Shown here in pieces: positions 45,312-54,069 of a DNA stretch of 64,000 bases. The notes below the pieces were generated by a model. The model had not been told where the DNA came from. It did no database searches and saw only the letters and a list, made by a program, of their open reading frames with translations. The stretch is from positions 2,108,001 through 2,172,000 of the forward strand of contig DAJPFV010000001.1 of NCBI GenBank assembly GCA_025993015.1, given 5' to 3'. Source of the stretch: Coriobacteriaceae bacterium (GTDB lineage Bacteria; Actinomycetota; Coriobacteriia; Coriobacteriales; Coriobacteriaceae). Position 1 is the first letter of the stretch. Each line of letters begins with the position of its first letter. The position numbers and the translations under genes were made by a program.

Positions 45312-47960
45312 CTAGCAGACGGCGTAGTCCTGGGGCTCGCGGCCGTAGTAGGCGTCCAGGTAGAGCTCCTTGATCTCGCTCATGAGCGGGTAGCGCGGGT
45401 TAGCGCCGGTGCACTGGTCGTTGAATGCCTGCTCGGTCATCTCGTCGAGGGTGTCGAGGAAGTACTGCTCGTCAACACCGTAGTCGGCGATGGTCTTCTT
45501 GACGCCGATGAAGTCCTTGAGCTCCTCGAGCTTCGTGATGAAGTTCTCGAAGACCTCCTTGTCGTCCTTGCCCTCGATGCCGCAGTACTTGGCCATCTCG
45601 GCGTAGTTGTGCAGCGCGTTGGGGTAAGGATACTGGGAGAACGTGCCCATCTTGACGGGAGCCTCGGCGGCGTTGTAGCGCATGACGCGGGTCAGGATGA
45701 CGGCGTTAGCGATGCCGTGGGGCAGGTGATGGAAAGCGCCGAGCTTGTGAGCCATGGAGTGGTTGAGGCCCAGGAAGGCGTTGGCGAAGGCCATACCGGC
45801 CATGCAGGAGGCGTTGTGCATCTCCTCGCGGGCGTGCGGGTCCTTGGCGCCGTTCGTGAAGCTAGAGGGCAGGTTCTCGAAGACGAGCTTGGCAGCGCGC
45901 TCGGAGAGGCCCTTAGTGTAGTCGGAAGCCATGATGGAGACGTAGGACTCGATGGCGTGGGTCATGACGTCGATGCCGGAGGCAGCGGTCAGGCCGCGCG
46001 GGGCGGTCATGCAGTTGTCGGCGTCGACGATAGCCATGTTGGGGAGCAGCGCGTAGTCGGCGAGCGGCCACTTGATGCCGGTCTCCTTGTCGGTGATGAT
46101 GGCGAACGGCGTGCACTCGGAGCCGGTACCCGAAGAGGTCGGGACGGCGACGAAGTAGGCCTTCTTGCCCATCTCGGGGAAGGTGAAGATACGCTTGCGG
46201 ATGTCCATGAAGTCCATGGCCATGTCCTCAAACTTGCACTCGGGGTGCTCGTACATCATCCACATGATCTTGCCGGCGTCCATAGCGGAGCCACCGCCGA
46301 CGGCGATGATGACGTCCGGCTCAAAGAGAGCCATCTGCTTGGCGCCGCGACGTGCGCACTGCAGCGACGGATCGGGCTCGACGTCGTAGAAGCAGTCGTG
46401 GGCGATGCCCATCTCGTCGAGCTTGGCCTCGATGGCGCGGGTGTTGCCATTCTTGAAGAGGAACTGGTCGGTGACGATGAAGGCGCGCTTCTTGCCCATG
46501 ACGTTGCCCAGCTCGTCGAGGGCGACGGGCGTGGAACCCTTCTTGAAGTAGACCTTCTCGGGAGCGCGGAACCACAGCATGTTCTCACGGCGCTCGGCCA
46601 CAGTCTTAACGTTGATCAAGTGCTTCACCCCAACGTTCTCGGAGACGGAGTTGCCGCCCCAGGAGCCGCAGCCCAGGGTCAGAGACGGCTTCATGCCAAA
46701 GTTGTACAGGTCACCGATGCCGCCGTGCGAGGACGGGGTGTTGATGACGATACGGCAGGCCTTCATGACGTGCTCGAACAGGCTGATCTTCTCGGCCTGG
46801 GCGGGGTGCACGTACAGAGAGGCGGTGTGGCCCGGGCCACCGGCGAGCACCAGGTGCTCGGCCTTGTCGACGGCCTCCTGGAAGTCCTTGGCGTGGTACA
46901 TGGCCAGGACCGGGGAGAGCTTCTCGTGGGAGAACTCCTCCTTGGCGGGGTCGGTGGAGGTGACCTCGGCGATCAGGATCTTGGTCTTGGCGGGAACCTC
47001 GATGCCGGCGAGCTCGGCGATCTTGGCGGCAGCCATGCCGGGGATGCGGTGGTCGAGAGCGCCGTTCTTGAACATGGCGGCACGCAGGGCCTCCATCTCG
47101 GCACCCTGCTTGACGAAGTAGCAGCCGCGCTTCTGGAACTCGGCCTTGACCTGGTCATAGATGGTGTCGATGACGGTCACGGACTGCTCGGAAGCGCAGA
47201 TCATGCCGTTGTCGAAGGTCTTGGAGTGGATGATGGAGTTGACGGCGAGCAGCACGTCGGCGGTGTCGTCGATGACGACCGGGGTGTTACCGGCGCCAAC
47301 GCCCAGGGCGGGCTTGCCCGAGGAGTAAGCGGCCTTGACCATGCCCGGGCCACCGGTGGCGAGGATGATGTCGACGTCGCGCATGACCATGTTGGTCAGC
47401 TCGATGGAGGGGACATCGACCCAGCCGATGATGCCCTCGGGGGCGCCGGCCTTGACGGCGGCGTCAAGCACGAGCTTGGCGGCGGCGATGGTGCATTTTG
47501 CGGCTGCCGGGTGCGGGGAGATGATGATGGCGTTGCGGGTCTTCAGGCTGATCAGCGTCTTGAAGATCGCGGTGGAGGTGGGGTTGGTCGTCGGGATGAC
47601 GGCGCCCACGATGCCGATGGGCTCGGCGATCTTGGTGATGCCGTAAGCCTCGTCGCGCTCCAGGACACCACAGGTCTTGGTGTTCTTGTAAGCGTTGTAG
47701 ATGTACTCTGCGGCGTAGTGGTTCTTGATGACCTTGTCCTCAAGAACGCCGCGGCCGGTCTCCTCGATGGCCATCTTCGCCAACGGGATACGAGCCTTGT
47801 TGGCGGCCATGGCGGCCTCATAGAAGATCTTGTCGACCTGCTCCTGCGTGTACGTAGCAAAAAGCGCCTGGGCCTCTCGCATCTGAGCGAGCTTAGCCTC
47901 AAGCGCCTCTACGTTGTCCACAATTGCGGGAGTAGTGTTTTCCGGTGACTTTTTCACCAT
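45312..47960 (-). CDS. adhE: Bifunctional acetaldehyde-CoA/alcohol dehydrogenase
   Basis: AdhE reduces acetyl-CoA to ethanol in two NADH steps, regenerating NAD+ in fermentation. The 882-residue product has an N-terminal aldehyde dehydrogenase domain (about 15-440; NPTSTAIFKTLISLKTRNAI in part, catalytic Cys in NGMICASEQSV) and a C-terminal iron-dependent alcohol dehydrogenase domain (about 460-870; VGGGSAMDAGKIMWMMYEHP, NHSMAHKLGAFHHLPHGIAN with the iron-binding histidines). The linker is typical, so the protein probably forms spirosomes. ATG 47960 follows CAAGGAGACAC. A promoter and a palindrome lie upstream on the same strand. Confidence 0.97.
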   Translation of the reverse strand: MVKKSPENTTPAIVDNVEALEAKLAQMREAQALFATYTQEQVDKIFYEAAMAANKARIPLAKMAIEETGRGVLEDKVIKNHYAAEYIYNAYKNTKTCGVLERDEAYGITKIAEPIGIVGAVIPTTNPTSTAIFKTLISLKTRNAIIISPHPAAAKCTIAAAKLVLDAAVKAGAPEGIIGWVDVPSIELTNMVMRDVDIILATGGPGMVKAAYSSGKPALGVGAGNTPVVIDDTADVLLAVNSIIHSKTFDNGMICASEQSVTVIDTIYDQVKAEFQKRGCYFVKQGAEMEALRAAMFKNGALDHRIPGMAAAKIAELAGIEVPAKTKILIAEVTSTDPAKEEFSHEKLSPVLAMYHAKDFQEAVDKAEHLVLAGGPGHTASLYVHPAQAEKISLFEHVMKACRIVINTPSSHGGIGDLYNFGMKPSLTLGCGSWGGNSVSENVGVKHLINVKTVAERRENMLWFRAPEKVYFKKGSTPVALDELGNVMGKKRAFIVTDQFLFKNGNTRAIEAKLDEMGIAHDCFYDVEPDPSLQCARRGAKQMALFEPDVIIAVGGGSAMDAGKIMWMMYEHPECKFEDMAMDFMDIRKRIFTFPEMGKKAYFVAVPTSSGTGSECTPFAIITDKETGIKWPLADYALLPNMAIVDADNCMTAPRGLTAASGIDVMTHAIESYVSIMASDYTKGLSERAAKLVFENLPSSFTNGAKDPHAREEMHNASCMAGMAFANAFLGLNHSMAHKLGAFHHLPHGIANAVILTRVMRYNAAEAPVKMGTFSQYPYPNALHNYAEMAKYCGIEGKDDKEVFENFITKLEELKDFIGVKKTIADYGVDEQYFLDTLDEMTEQAFNDQCTGANPRYPLMSEIKELYLDAYYGREPQDYAVC

Positions 47961-48000
47961 TTGTGTCTCCTTGCGATCGGAGATTTACCCTACAAGATGC

Positions 48001-48009
48001 ATGATAGCA
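48001..48009 (-). promoter_or_regulatory. adhE extended -10 promoter element
   Basis: On the minus strand TGCTATCAT, an extended -10, stands about 40 bp before the adhE ATG. The -35 position is weak (TTCACC-like), which would fit an activated or regulated promoter. Confidence 0.6.
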
Positions 48010-48054
48010 AGAAATAATTCGGTGAACGGTCAGATTCCCGTAAAAGACAAACTA

Positions 48055-48080
48055 AAACGCTTCAATCAAATGAACCGTTT
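48055..48080. promoter_or_regulatory. palindrome upstream of adhE
   Basis: AAACGCTTCA and TGAACCGTTT form inverted half-sites (9 of 10 matching) with a 6-bp spacer, about 50 bp upstream of the -10. Its position suits an activator or redox-linked regulator; it does not match a Rex consensus that I recognise. Confidence 0.45.
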
Positions 48081-48111
48081 CAACTAAAACTATGCCCAAT
48101 GCATCGCCCCG

Positions 48112-48138
48112 CTCATTGGGGACAGACTTACATGAGTG
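48112..48138 (+). repeat. left terminal repeat, outer part (REP-like core 1)
   Basis: Contains CTCATTGGGGACAGACTTAC and ATGAGTG; the final GTG is the left copy of the IS target duplication. Confidence 0.75.
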
Positions 48139-49472
48139 GGGGGTGCGGACAATTTTTCGTACCACCTAGACTGCCAGCCCCAGGCGTCTCCTCCTGTTGT
48201 CAATGGTATCGTAGGCAATCCTGCCGTTCTCCCTGAACGCCCTCAGCCTGCCCTCGCTGTAGAACCTCATCCACGCGTCCAGGCGCTCCATGAACTCGGC
48301 GGCCGCGACGCCGCGCCAGTCCCGGCCGTAGAAGAACTCGTTCTTGAGCCTGCCGAAGAAGCCCTCCGCCGCGGCGTTGTCGGGCGAGCGGCCCTTCCTC
48401 GACATCGAGCGCACGACGCCGTGCTCGGCGCAGATTCGCTTCCAGCCGGGCCAGCGGTAGTGGCAGCCGCGGTCCGTGTGGCAGAACGGGTGCTCGCCCG
48501 GCCGGAGCGTCGCGCACGCCTTCAGCAGCGACGAGTCGGCGAGCAGGTGGTCCGGGTGCAGGCCGATCGACCAGGCCACGGGCTTGGAGTCGAACAGGTC
48601 GACGATCGGCGAGAGGTACACCTTGGGCGCGTCCGGCAGCCTGAACTCGGTGATGTCGGAGACCCACTTCTCGTTTGGGGCGGCGGCGCGGAAGTCGTGG
48701 GCGCCGGTCTCCTCGTCGAGCGGGATGTTGGCGGGCGCCTCGTCGGTCTCGCCGGCGTAGGAGCTGTACCTCCTGGGCCTCCTCCTGTAGGCGGGCAAGA
48801 GGCCTCGCCCCCTCATCACGTCGCGCACGATCTTCTCGGAGACGCGGACGCCCTCCCTGCGCAGCTCCTCGTGGACGAAGCGGTAGCCGCGGGCGCAGCC
48901 GCCCTCCTCGCGGAACACGCGCTCGACCTCGTCGCCGATCTCCTCGCGGACGCCGACGTCGTGCAGGTGGGTGCGCCAGTACTCATAGGAGCTCCTCGAT
49001 ATCCTCAAGGAAGCGGTGAGTTCGCTCAAGGGTCTCGCGGTATTCGCCCTCAGCCACTCGATCAGCTCGGATTTCTCCCTGTTCGTCGAAGAGCCAAGGG
49101 CGCGTCCTTTTAAAACTTCCTGCGTTCCCCTGAGGATGTCGTTCTCCAGCTGCAGGCGCTCTATCAGGGCGTCCTTGTCCTCCGGGTCGATGTCGGGGTA
49201 CGTCGGCCCGTCGCCCACGACCCTCGGGAGCCGCGGTTTCCCGTTCCCGCGCTTCGCCATGCCCGTCCGCCTCCCGTCCGCCTCGGCGCCAGGCGCCCCG
49301 TCGTGGCGGCCGTTGACCCATCGCCACAGCGTCATCCTCGAGGGCATGCCGGGCATCCTCTCTATCTGGCGGTAAGTATATCCCCCGGCGTAGAGCGCGA
49401 TCGCGTCTTCTTTCGTACCCATGCGGACTCCAATCTGGACCGGACTCGGTCCAACTTTTTGTCCGCACCCCC
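48139..49472 (-). mobile_element. IS3-family insertion sequence (1334 bp)
   Basis: The ends are perfect 14-bp inverted repeats: GGGGGTGCGGACAA at 48139-48152 and TTGTCCGCACCCCC at 49459-49472. It is flanked by a 3-bp target duplication GTG (48136-48138 and 49473-49475). It carries one transposase gene on the minus strand. Insertion is within the left terminal repeat of the RAYT element, so it came later. Confidence 0.88.
48166..49422 (-). CDS. IS3-family transposase, single open frame
   Basis: A 418-residue DDE transposase. Residues 1-60 form a helix-turn-helix of OrfA type (ALYAGGYTYRQIERMPGMP), residues about 100-125 a leucine-rich segment, then the OrfB-like part with HTH_21 and the integrase core. 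The catalytic triad is visible: Asp in KWVSDITEF, Asp in CHTDRGCHYRW, Glu in SPDNAAAEGFFGRLKNEFF. Most IS3 elements need a -1 frameshift to join OrfA and OrfB; here both parts are in one frame. ATG 49422 follows TTGGAGTCCGC and is inside the IS; a longer frame would extend beyond the IS end. The gene looks intact and possibly active. Confidence 0.9.
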   Translation of the reverse strand: MGTKEDAIALYAGGYTYRQIERMPGMPSRMTLWRWVNGRHDGAPGAEADGRRTGMAKRGNGKPRLPRVVGDGPTYPDIDPEDKDALIERLQLENDILRGTQEVLKGRALGSSTNREKSELIEWLRANTARPLSELTASLRISRSSYEYWRTHLHDVGVREEIGDEVERVFREEGGCARGYRFVHEELRREGVRVSEKIVRDVMRGRGLLPAYRRRPRRYSSYAGETDEAPANIPLDEETGAHDFRAAAPNEKWVSDITEFRLPDAPKVYLSPIVDLFDSKPVAWSIGLHPDHLLADSSLLKACATLRPGEHPFCHTDRGCHYRWPGWKRICAEHGVVRSMSRKGRSPDNAAAEGFFGRLKNEFFYGRDWRGVAAAEFMERLDAWMRFYSEGRLRAFRENGRIAYDTIDNRRRRLGLAV

Positions 49473-49475
49473 GTG

Positions 49476-49499
49476 CTTCCACTCATTGGGGACAGACAT
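49476..49499 (+). repeat. left terminal repeat, inner part (REP-like core 2)
   Basis: CTTCCACTCATTGGGGACAG plus ACAT; continues 48112-48138 once the IS is removed. A shorter related string, GCCGCTCATTGG, follows at 49534-49545. Confidence 0.75.
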
Positions 49500-49628
49500 C
49501 GATTTGCCATTTTGCCGTTCTGGGCCTGTTTTTGCCGCTCATTGGATATAAATAGATCACAGGCTCAGCATTTCGCGTTCCTTCTCTCCTTTTAGGTGTT
49601 GCCTGTTCAGTTTTGAAAGGAGAGATTT

Positions 49629-50405
49629 ATGCCTCGATGCGCCCGTGCCGTTTCGCTCACCGGCTATTACCACGTCTTTGACCGTGGCAACTCCAAACAG
49701 ATTATTTTTGAAGATGACTCTGACCGCTATCGTTTCTTATCGGATATCTCGGACAGGTTTGCGCGCCATGACGTGGCAGTGTTGGCTTGGTGCCTTATGG
49801 ACAACCACTTCCATTTGATGGTTGATGACCCATATGACAACCTTTCAAAGGCAATGCAGTGCGCACTGACGGCGTATGCTAAGTATTTCAATGGGAAAAC
49901 GGGAAGAACGGGCCATCTGTTTGACAATCGCTATTCGCGTGTTGCGGTTGAGTCAGACACACAGGCGGTGCAGCTACTCGATTATATCCATCTCAATCCT
50001 GTGAAAGGTGCGATCGACTCTCTCGAAGCATACCGCTGGTCAAGCTTTAGGGCATACCAGCTGGGCTATGATCCCTTTGACATCTGTGATGCGGCCCCTA
50101 TGCTCGATATTGTCGGAGGCTCCCGTTGCTATTGCGAGCATCTCAAGGAAGTTGCCGGGCGCATCTGGTCAGTTGAGGTTCTTCCACGCCGACGGATCCA
50201 CGATGAGGATGCCCTTTCCGTTGCGCGCGAAGTCCTGCCGAGCATAGATCCTGCGCTGCTCAAGGCCCTGCCTCGTCCCGAACGCGATGCCTGCCTGCTG
50301 AGGCTCAGGCGGGCGCATCTCACGGTCAAGCAAATTTCCCGTATCACCGGCATCGGCGCCACGAGCGTGACCAAGGCAACTGCAGGCTGGAAGGATGCAG
50401 CGTGA
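49629..50405 (+). CDS. REP-associated tyrosine transposase (Y1/HUH family)
   Basis: A 258-residue protein of the RAYT branch of the IS200-like Y1 transposases, single-strand DNA nucleases that act on palindromic repeats. The N-terminus reads SLTGYYHVFDRGNSKQIIF; the HUH-type metal motif is in LMDNHFHLMVDD (about residues 55-66); the catalytic tyrosine is probably in GHLFDNRYSRVAVES (about 100). The C-terminal 100 residues carry a helix-turn-helix-like segment (HLTVKQISRITGIGATSVTK). ATG 49629 follows GAAAGGAGAG. The gene is intact and lies between the inverted terminal repeats described above. Confidence 0.9.
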   Translation: MPRCARAVSLTGYYHVFDRGNSKQIIFEDDSDRYRFLSDISDRFARHDVAVLAWCLMDNHFHLMVDDPYDNLSKAMQCALTAYAKYFNGKTGRTGHLFDNRYSRVAVESDTQAVQLLDYIHLNPVKGAIDSLEAYRWSSFRAYQLGYDPFDICDAAPMLDIVGGSRCYCEHLKEVAGRIWSVEVLPRRRIHDEDALSVAREVLPSIDPALLKALPRPERDACLLRLRRAHLTVKQISRITGIGATSVTKATAGWKDAA

Positions 50406-50446
50406 GGCAGGGGCCGGAGCCAGTCGGTGTGCCGCTTGCGTGCGAC

Positions 50447-50497
50447 ATGTCTGTCCCCAATGCGTGAAAACATTCATGTAAGTCTGTCCCTAATGAG
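50447..50497 (-). repeat. right 51-bp terminal inverted repeat
   Basis: Contains ATGTCTGTCCCCAATG and, further right, TCATGTAAGTCTGTCCCTAA, the reverse complements of the two left cores. One core has TCCCTAATG in place of TCCCCAATG. Confidence 0.75.
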
Positions 50498-50535
50498 TGC
50501 AAAAAGGCGCCCTCCGTAGGGGAGGGCGCCTTTGG
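50498..50535 (-). terminator. rpmB terminator
   Basis: AAAGGCGCCCTCC and GGAGGGCGCCTTT form a 13-bp perfect stem with loop GTAG or similar. In the minus direction it is followed by TTTTTGC, placing it downstream of rpmB. Confidence 0.8.
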
Positions 50536-50601
50536 TAAGTTCTATATGAACGCGAGGTCTTTGACCCGGAGAGTCCGAGGTACTTGTTGGTAAGACCTTA
50601 T

Positions 50602-50790
50602 TTAGGAGCGCGCAACCTTGCCAGACTTGAGGCAGGTGGAGCAAACGTTCATCTTGCGACGGTGACCATCGACGACGACGTAGACGCGCTGGATGTTGGG
50701 GCGGAACTTACGGTTGGTGACGCGGTGAGAGTGGCTGATGGAGCGACCGGCAACGGGGTGCTTACCGCAAACTTCGCAAACTTTGGACAT
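50602..50790 (-). CDS. rpmB: 50S ribosomal protein L28
   Basis: A 62-residue L28. MSKVCEVCGKHPVAGRSISH at the start and NVCSTCLKSGKVARS at the end give two CxxC pairs, the zinc-binding form of the protein. ATG 50790 follows GGAGGGTCAGTT; the frame is open further upstream but without a better site. It is a single-gene transcript with its own promoter and terminator. Confidence 0.95.
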   Translation of the reverse strand: MSKVCEVCGKHPVAGRSISHSHRVTNRKFRPNIQRVYVVVDGHRRKMNVCSTCLKSGKVARS

Positions 50791-50844
50791 AACTGACCCT
50801 CCTTGGGCGACAAACGAACATGTCGCGTTAACAAACAAGCCTGA

Positions 50845-50853
50845 ACTATAGCA
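50845..50853 (-). promoter_or_regulatory. rpmB extended -10 promoter element
   Basis: On the minus strand TGCTATAGT lies 55 bp before the rpmB ATG. No good -35 is seen, consistent with an extended -10 promoter. Confidence 0.55.
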
Positions 50854-50890
50854 CAGAAGCAGCTCCCTGTGCGTAATCTACACAGAGATA

Positions 50891-51095
50891 TTCCTCTTTT
50901 GGCGATAGTGCTCACGCCACGGCCCTGGACGTAGATCCGATTTGCGTGCAGCAGAGGGGATTATGCCAGCTCGTGCGTGTGTTTTCAAGCTCGTCCCACA
51001 AATATATATAGGTTTATTGAGCATTGGGCTCCGTTTACGGATTGCTCTGTATTAATGCTCGCAATTAAGCTCGAGGTTGGCTACACTATCCCATG
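50891..51095. other. intergenic region between rpmB and the pyr leader
   Basis: No gene is seen. The sequence between the divergent rpmB and pyrR transcripts includes an AT-rich stretch (AAATATATATAGGTTTATTG near 51000) that probably contains the pyr promoter; TACACT at 51082-51087 is the best -10 candidate, but without a clear -35. Confidence 0.35.
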
Positions 51096-51208
51096 ACCAT
51101 TAAAGGGGTACGAGATACCCACATGGAATTACATAGCTGCCAAAGAGCAGCCCTTCCTGTGGGTGTCTGGTCCGCTTTAAGCGGTCGGGCATCTATTTTT
51201 TTTGACTG
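51096..51208 (+). promoter_or_regulatory. pyr leader: probable PyrR attenuator
   Basis: Three alternative pairings are visible. (1) A stem 51114-51167, GATACCCACA with TGTGGGTGTC plus GGAA/TTCC, topped by GCTGC-CAAAGA-GCAGC (hexaloop 51141-51146), resembling the PyrR-binding loop (consensus CNGNGA; here the third base is A). (2) A terminator CCGCT-TTA-AGCGG at 51172-51184 followed by TATTTTTTTT. (3) An antiterminator: TTAAAGGGG (51100-51108) can pair with CCGCTTTAA (51172-51180) at 8 of 9 positions, which would disrupt the terminator. pyrR follows 35 bp later. Confidence 0.6.
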
Positions 51209-51230
51209 TGTCAGCAGTCAAGACATGTGA

Positions 51231-51827
<597 letters not shown>

Positions 51828-51831
51828 TACC

Positions 51832-52776
51832 GTGGCGTTCAACCATAAGCACCTGATCGACATTACCGAGTACTCCGAAGAGGATATCAAGCTCATCCTC
51901 GAGACCGCCAAGGCGTTCTCCGAGGTCAACGAGCGTGCCATCAAGAAGGTCCCCACGCTCAAGGGCAAGACCATCGTCAACATGTTCAACGAGCCCTCGA
52001 CGCGCACCCGCAGCTCTTTCGAGCTCGCCGAGAAGCGTCTTTCGGCCGACAGTCTTAACTTTGGCGGCTCCTCGACCTCCACGGTCAAGGGCGAGAGCCT
52101 CGTCGACACCGTTGAGACCCTCAACGCTTATAAGATCGACTGCATTGTCGTGCGCGACAAGCACGCCGGCGCTCCCTACATCGTCACGCAGAACTCGCCC
52201 GCAAGCGTCATCTGCGCCGGTGACGGCAAGCACAACCATCCTACGCAGGCCCTGCTCGACCTGTACACCATCTGGGAGCACAAGGGTGACTTCCACGGTC
52301 TGAAGGTCGCCGTCGTCGGCGATATCGCCCACTCCCGCGTTTGCGGCTCGCTGATCCCCGCCCTTAAGATCATGGGCTGTGAGACCTACGCCGTCGCCCC
52401 CGGCACGCTGCTGCCGCCGTCGCCCGAGGTCCTGGGCTGCGACCACGTGACGAGCGACCTCGATTCCGTCCTGCCCGAGCTGGACGTCGTCTACATGCTG
52501 CGCGTGCAACAGGAGCGCCTCGAGGGTGCCCCGTTCCCGACCATTCGCGAGTACCACAAGCTCTTCGGCCTGACCAAGGACCGCGAGAAGCTCATGAAGC
52601 CCGACGCGATCATCTGCCACCCGGGCCCCATCAACCGCGGCGTCGAGTTCGACTCCTATATGGCCGACCACCCGCAACGCTCCGTCATCCTGGAGCAGGT
52701 CTACGCCGGTATCTGCGTGCGTATGGCTATCCTGTATCTGCTGCTTGGAGGTGCCGATAATGGCCTTGCTTCTTAA
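51832..52776 (+). CDS. pyrB: Aspartate carbamoyltransferase catalytic subunit
   Basis: Forms carbamoyl aspartate from carbamoyl phosphate and aspartate. The 314-residue product has the carbamoyl-phosphate motif FNEPSTRTRSSFELAEKRL (about 50-68), GGSSTSTVKGESLVDT, and DGKHNHPTQALLDLYTI. No pyrI regulatory subunit is encoded nearby, consistent with an unregulated trimer or pyrB-pyrC complex. The start is GTG 51832 after GGGAGG. It overlaps pyrC by 17 bp. Confidence 0.95.
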   Translation: MAFNHKHLIDITEYSEEDIKLILETAKAFSEVNERAIKKVPTLKGKTIVNMFNEPSTRTRSSFELAEKRLSADSLNFGGSSTSTVKGESLVDTVETLNAYKIDCIVVRDKHAGAPYIVTQNSPASVICAGDGKHNHPTQALLDLYTIWEHKGDFHGLKVAVVGDIAHSRVCGSLIPALKIMGCETYAVAPGTLLPPSPEVLGCDHVTSDLDSVLPELDVVYMLRVQQERLEGAPFPTIREYHKLFGLTKDREKLMKPDAIICHPGPINRGVEFDSYMADHPQRSVILEQVYAGICVRMAILYLLLGGADNGLAS

Positions 52777-54049
52777 GAATGCCCACGTCGTCGACCCGTC
52801 CGTCGAGCTTGACGGTGTCGTTGACGTCCTGATTGACGGCGACAAGATCGCCGAGGTCGGCGAGAATCTCGCCGTCGAGGGGGCCGAGGTCCGCGACCTT
52901 TCCGGCAAGTACCTCGTCCCCGGCCTGGTGGACATGCACGTTCACCTTCGCGAGCCCGGCTACGAGGTCAAAGAGGACATCGAGAGCGGCACCCGCGCAG
53001 CTGCCAAGGGCGGCTTTACCGGCGTGTGCGCCATGCCCAACACCGATCCCGTCACCGATAACGGCACTGTCGTTGAGTTCGTCAAGTCCCGCGCTGCCGA
53101 GGTCGGCCACTGCCGCGTCTATCCGTCGGGCGCCATGACCCGCGGTCTTAAGGGCGAGGCCATGTCCGAGATGGGCGATATGGTCGCCCACGGCGCCGTC
53201 GCCTTCACCGATGACGGTCGCGGCGTGCAGGGCGCGGGCATGCTCCGTCGCTGCATGGACTACGGCAAGATGTTCGGCAAGGTCTTCATGAGCCACTGCC
53301 AGGACGAGGACCTGGTCGGCCATGGCCAGATCAACGAGGGCAAGGTCTCGACCCGTCTGGCCCTCGAGGGCTGGCCGGCCGCCGGCGAGGAGCTTCAGAT
53401 CGCCCGCGACATCGAGATCGCCAAGCTGACCGGTGCCAAGCTGCACATCCAGCACATCTCCACCGCTCACGGTCTCGAGCTCGTGCGTGCCGGTAAGGCC
53501 GCCGGTGTCCAGGTGACCTGCGAGGCCACCCCGCACCACATGTTCCTGACCGAGAACGACTTGGACGAGACCTACAACACCTCGCTCAAGGTCAATCCGC
53601 CGCTGCGCACCGACGAGGACGCCGAGGCCATTCGTCAGGGCGTCATCGACGGTACCGTCGACGTGATCGTTACCGATCACGCTCCCCACACCCCGTGGGA
53701 GAAGGCCCGCGAGTTCGAGCTTGCGCCCTTTGGCATGATCGGTCTCGAGACCTCGCTGTCGCTCGTGCTCACCGAGCTGGTCAACACGGGCAAGATGAGC
53801 ATGGGCCGTATGGTCGAGCTCATGGCCATCAAGCCGCGTGAGATCCTGGGCCTCGACCAGGTTCAGGTTAAGGCGGGCTCCGTTGCCGACCTGACTGTCT
53901 TCGACGCGTCCGCCACCTGGACGGTCGGCGAGGACGGCTACGAGTCGCGCGCCGAGAACTCCGGTTTCGCCGGCCGCACGCTTACCGGTCGTGCCACCGA
54001 TGTGTTTGTCGGCGGTAAGCAGACGCTCGCCGACGGCTGCATCTGCTAG
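52760..54049 (+). CDS. pyrC: Dihydroorotase (type I)
   Basis: Cyclises carbamoyl aspartate to dihydroorotate. The 429-residue amidohydrolase has the zinc motif DMHVHLREPGYEVKEDIESG, FTGVCAMPNTDPVTDN, the histidines in LHIQHISTAHG, and the catalytic Asp in VIVTDHAPHTPWEK. ATG 52760 follows TTGGAGGTGCCG, inside the 3' end of pyrB, so the two are translationally coupled. Confidence 0.95.
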   Translation: MALLLKNAHVVDPSVELDGVVDVLIDGDKIAEVGENLAVEGAEVRDLSGKYLVPGLVDMHVHLREPGYEVKEDIESGTRAAAKGGFTGVCAMPNTDPVTDNGTVVEFVKSRAAEVGHCRVYPSGAMTRGLKGEAMSEMGDMVAHGAVAFTDDGRGVQGAGMLRRCMDYGKMFGKVFMSHCQDEDLVGHGQINEGKVSTRLALEGWPAAGEELQIARDIEIAKLTGAKLHIQHISTAHGLELVRAGKAAGVQVTCEATPHHMFLTENDLDETYNTSLKVNPPLRTDEDAEAIRQGVIDGTVDVIVTDHAPHTPWEKAREFELAPFGMIGLETSLSLVLTELVNTGKMSMGRMVELMAIKPREILGLDQVQVKAGSVADLTVFDASATWTVGEDGYESRAENSGFAGRTLTGRATDVFVGGKQTLADGCIC

Positions 54050-54069
54050 CATAGCCTTATCGCTTTTGT

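Larger units (their letters stand above)
48112..50497 (+). mobile_element. RAYT element with 51-bp terminal inverted repeats, interrupted by an IS3-family element
   Basis: The Y1 transposase gene at 49629 is bounded by inverted 51-bp ends. The right end is 50447-50497. The left end is split: 48112-48138 plus 49476-49499, rejoining exactly when the inner insertion and one target copy are removed. The rejoined left end and the reverse complement of the right end match at 46 of 51 positions without gaps. Each end holds two directly repeated CATTGGGGACAGAC cores about 31 bp apart. Without the inner insertion the element would be about 1.05 kb. Confidence 0.75.

Noticed and set aside
45303..47948. 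Long plus-strand open frame opposite adhE
   Set aside because: Low-complexity Gly/Val/Leu/Asp-rich translation antisense to a certain AdhE; no start signal or homology visible.
49090..49130. TTTTAAAAGG slippery-looking sequence in the IS3 transposase
   Set aside because: The transposase frame is continuous across it, so no programmed frameshift is needed.
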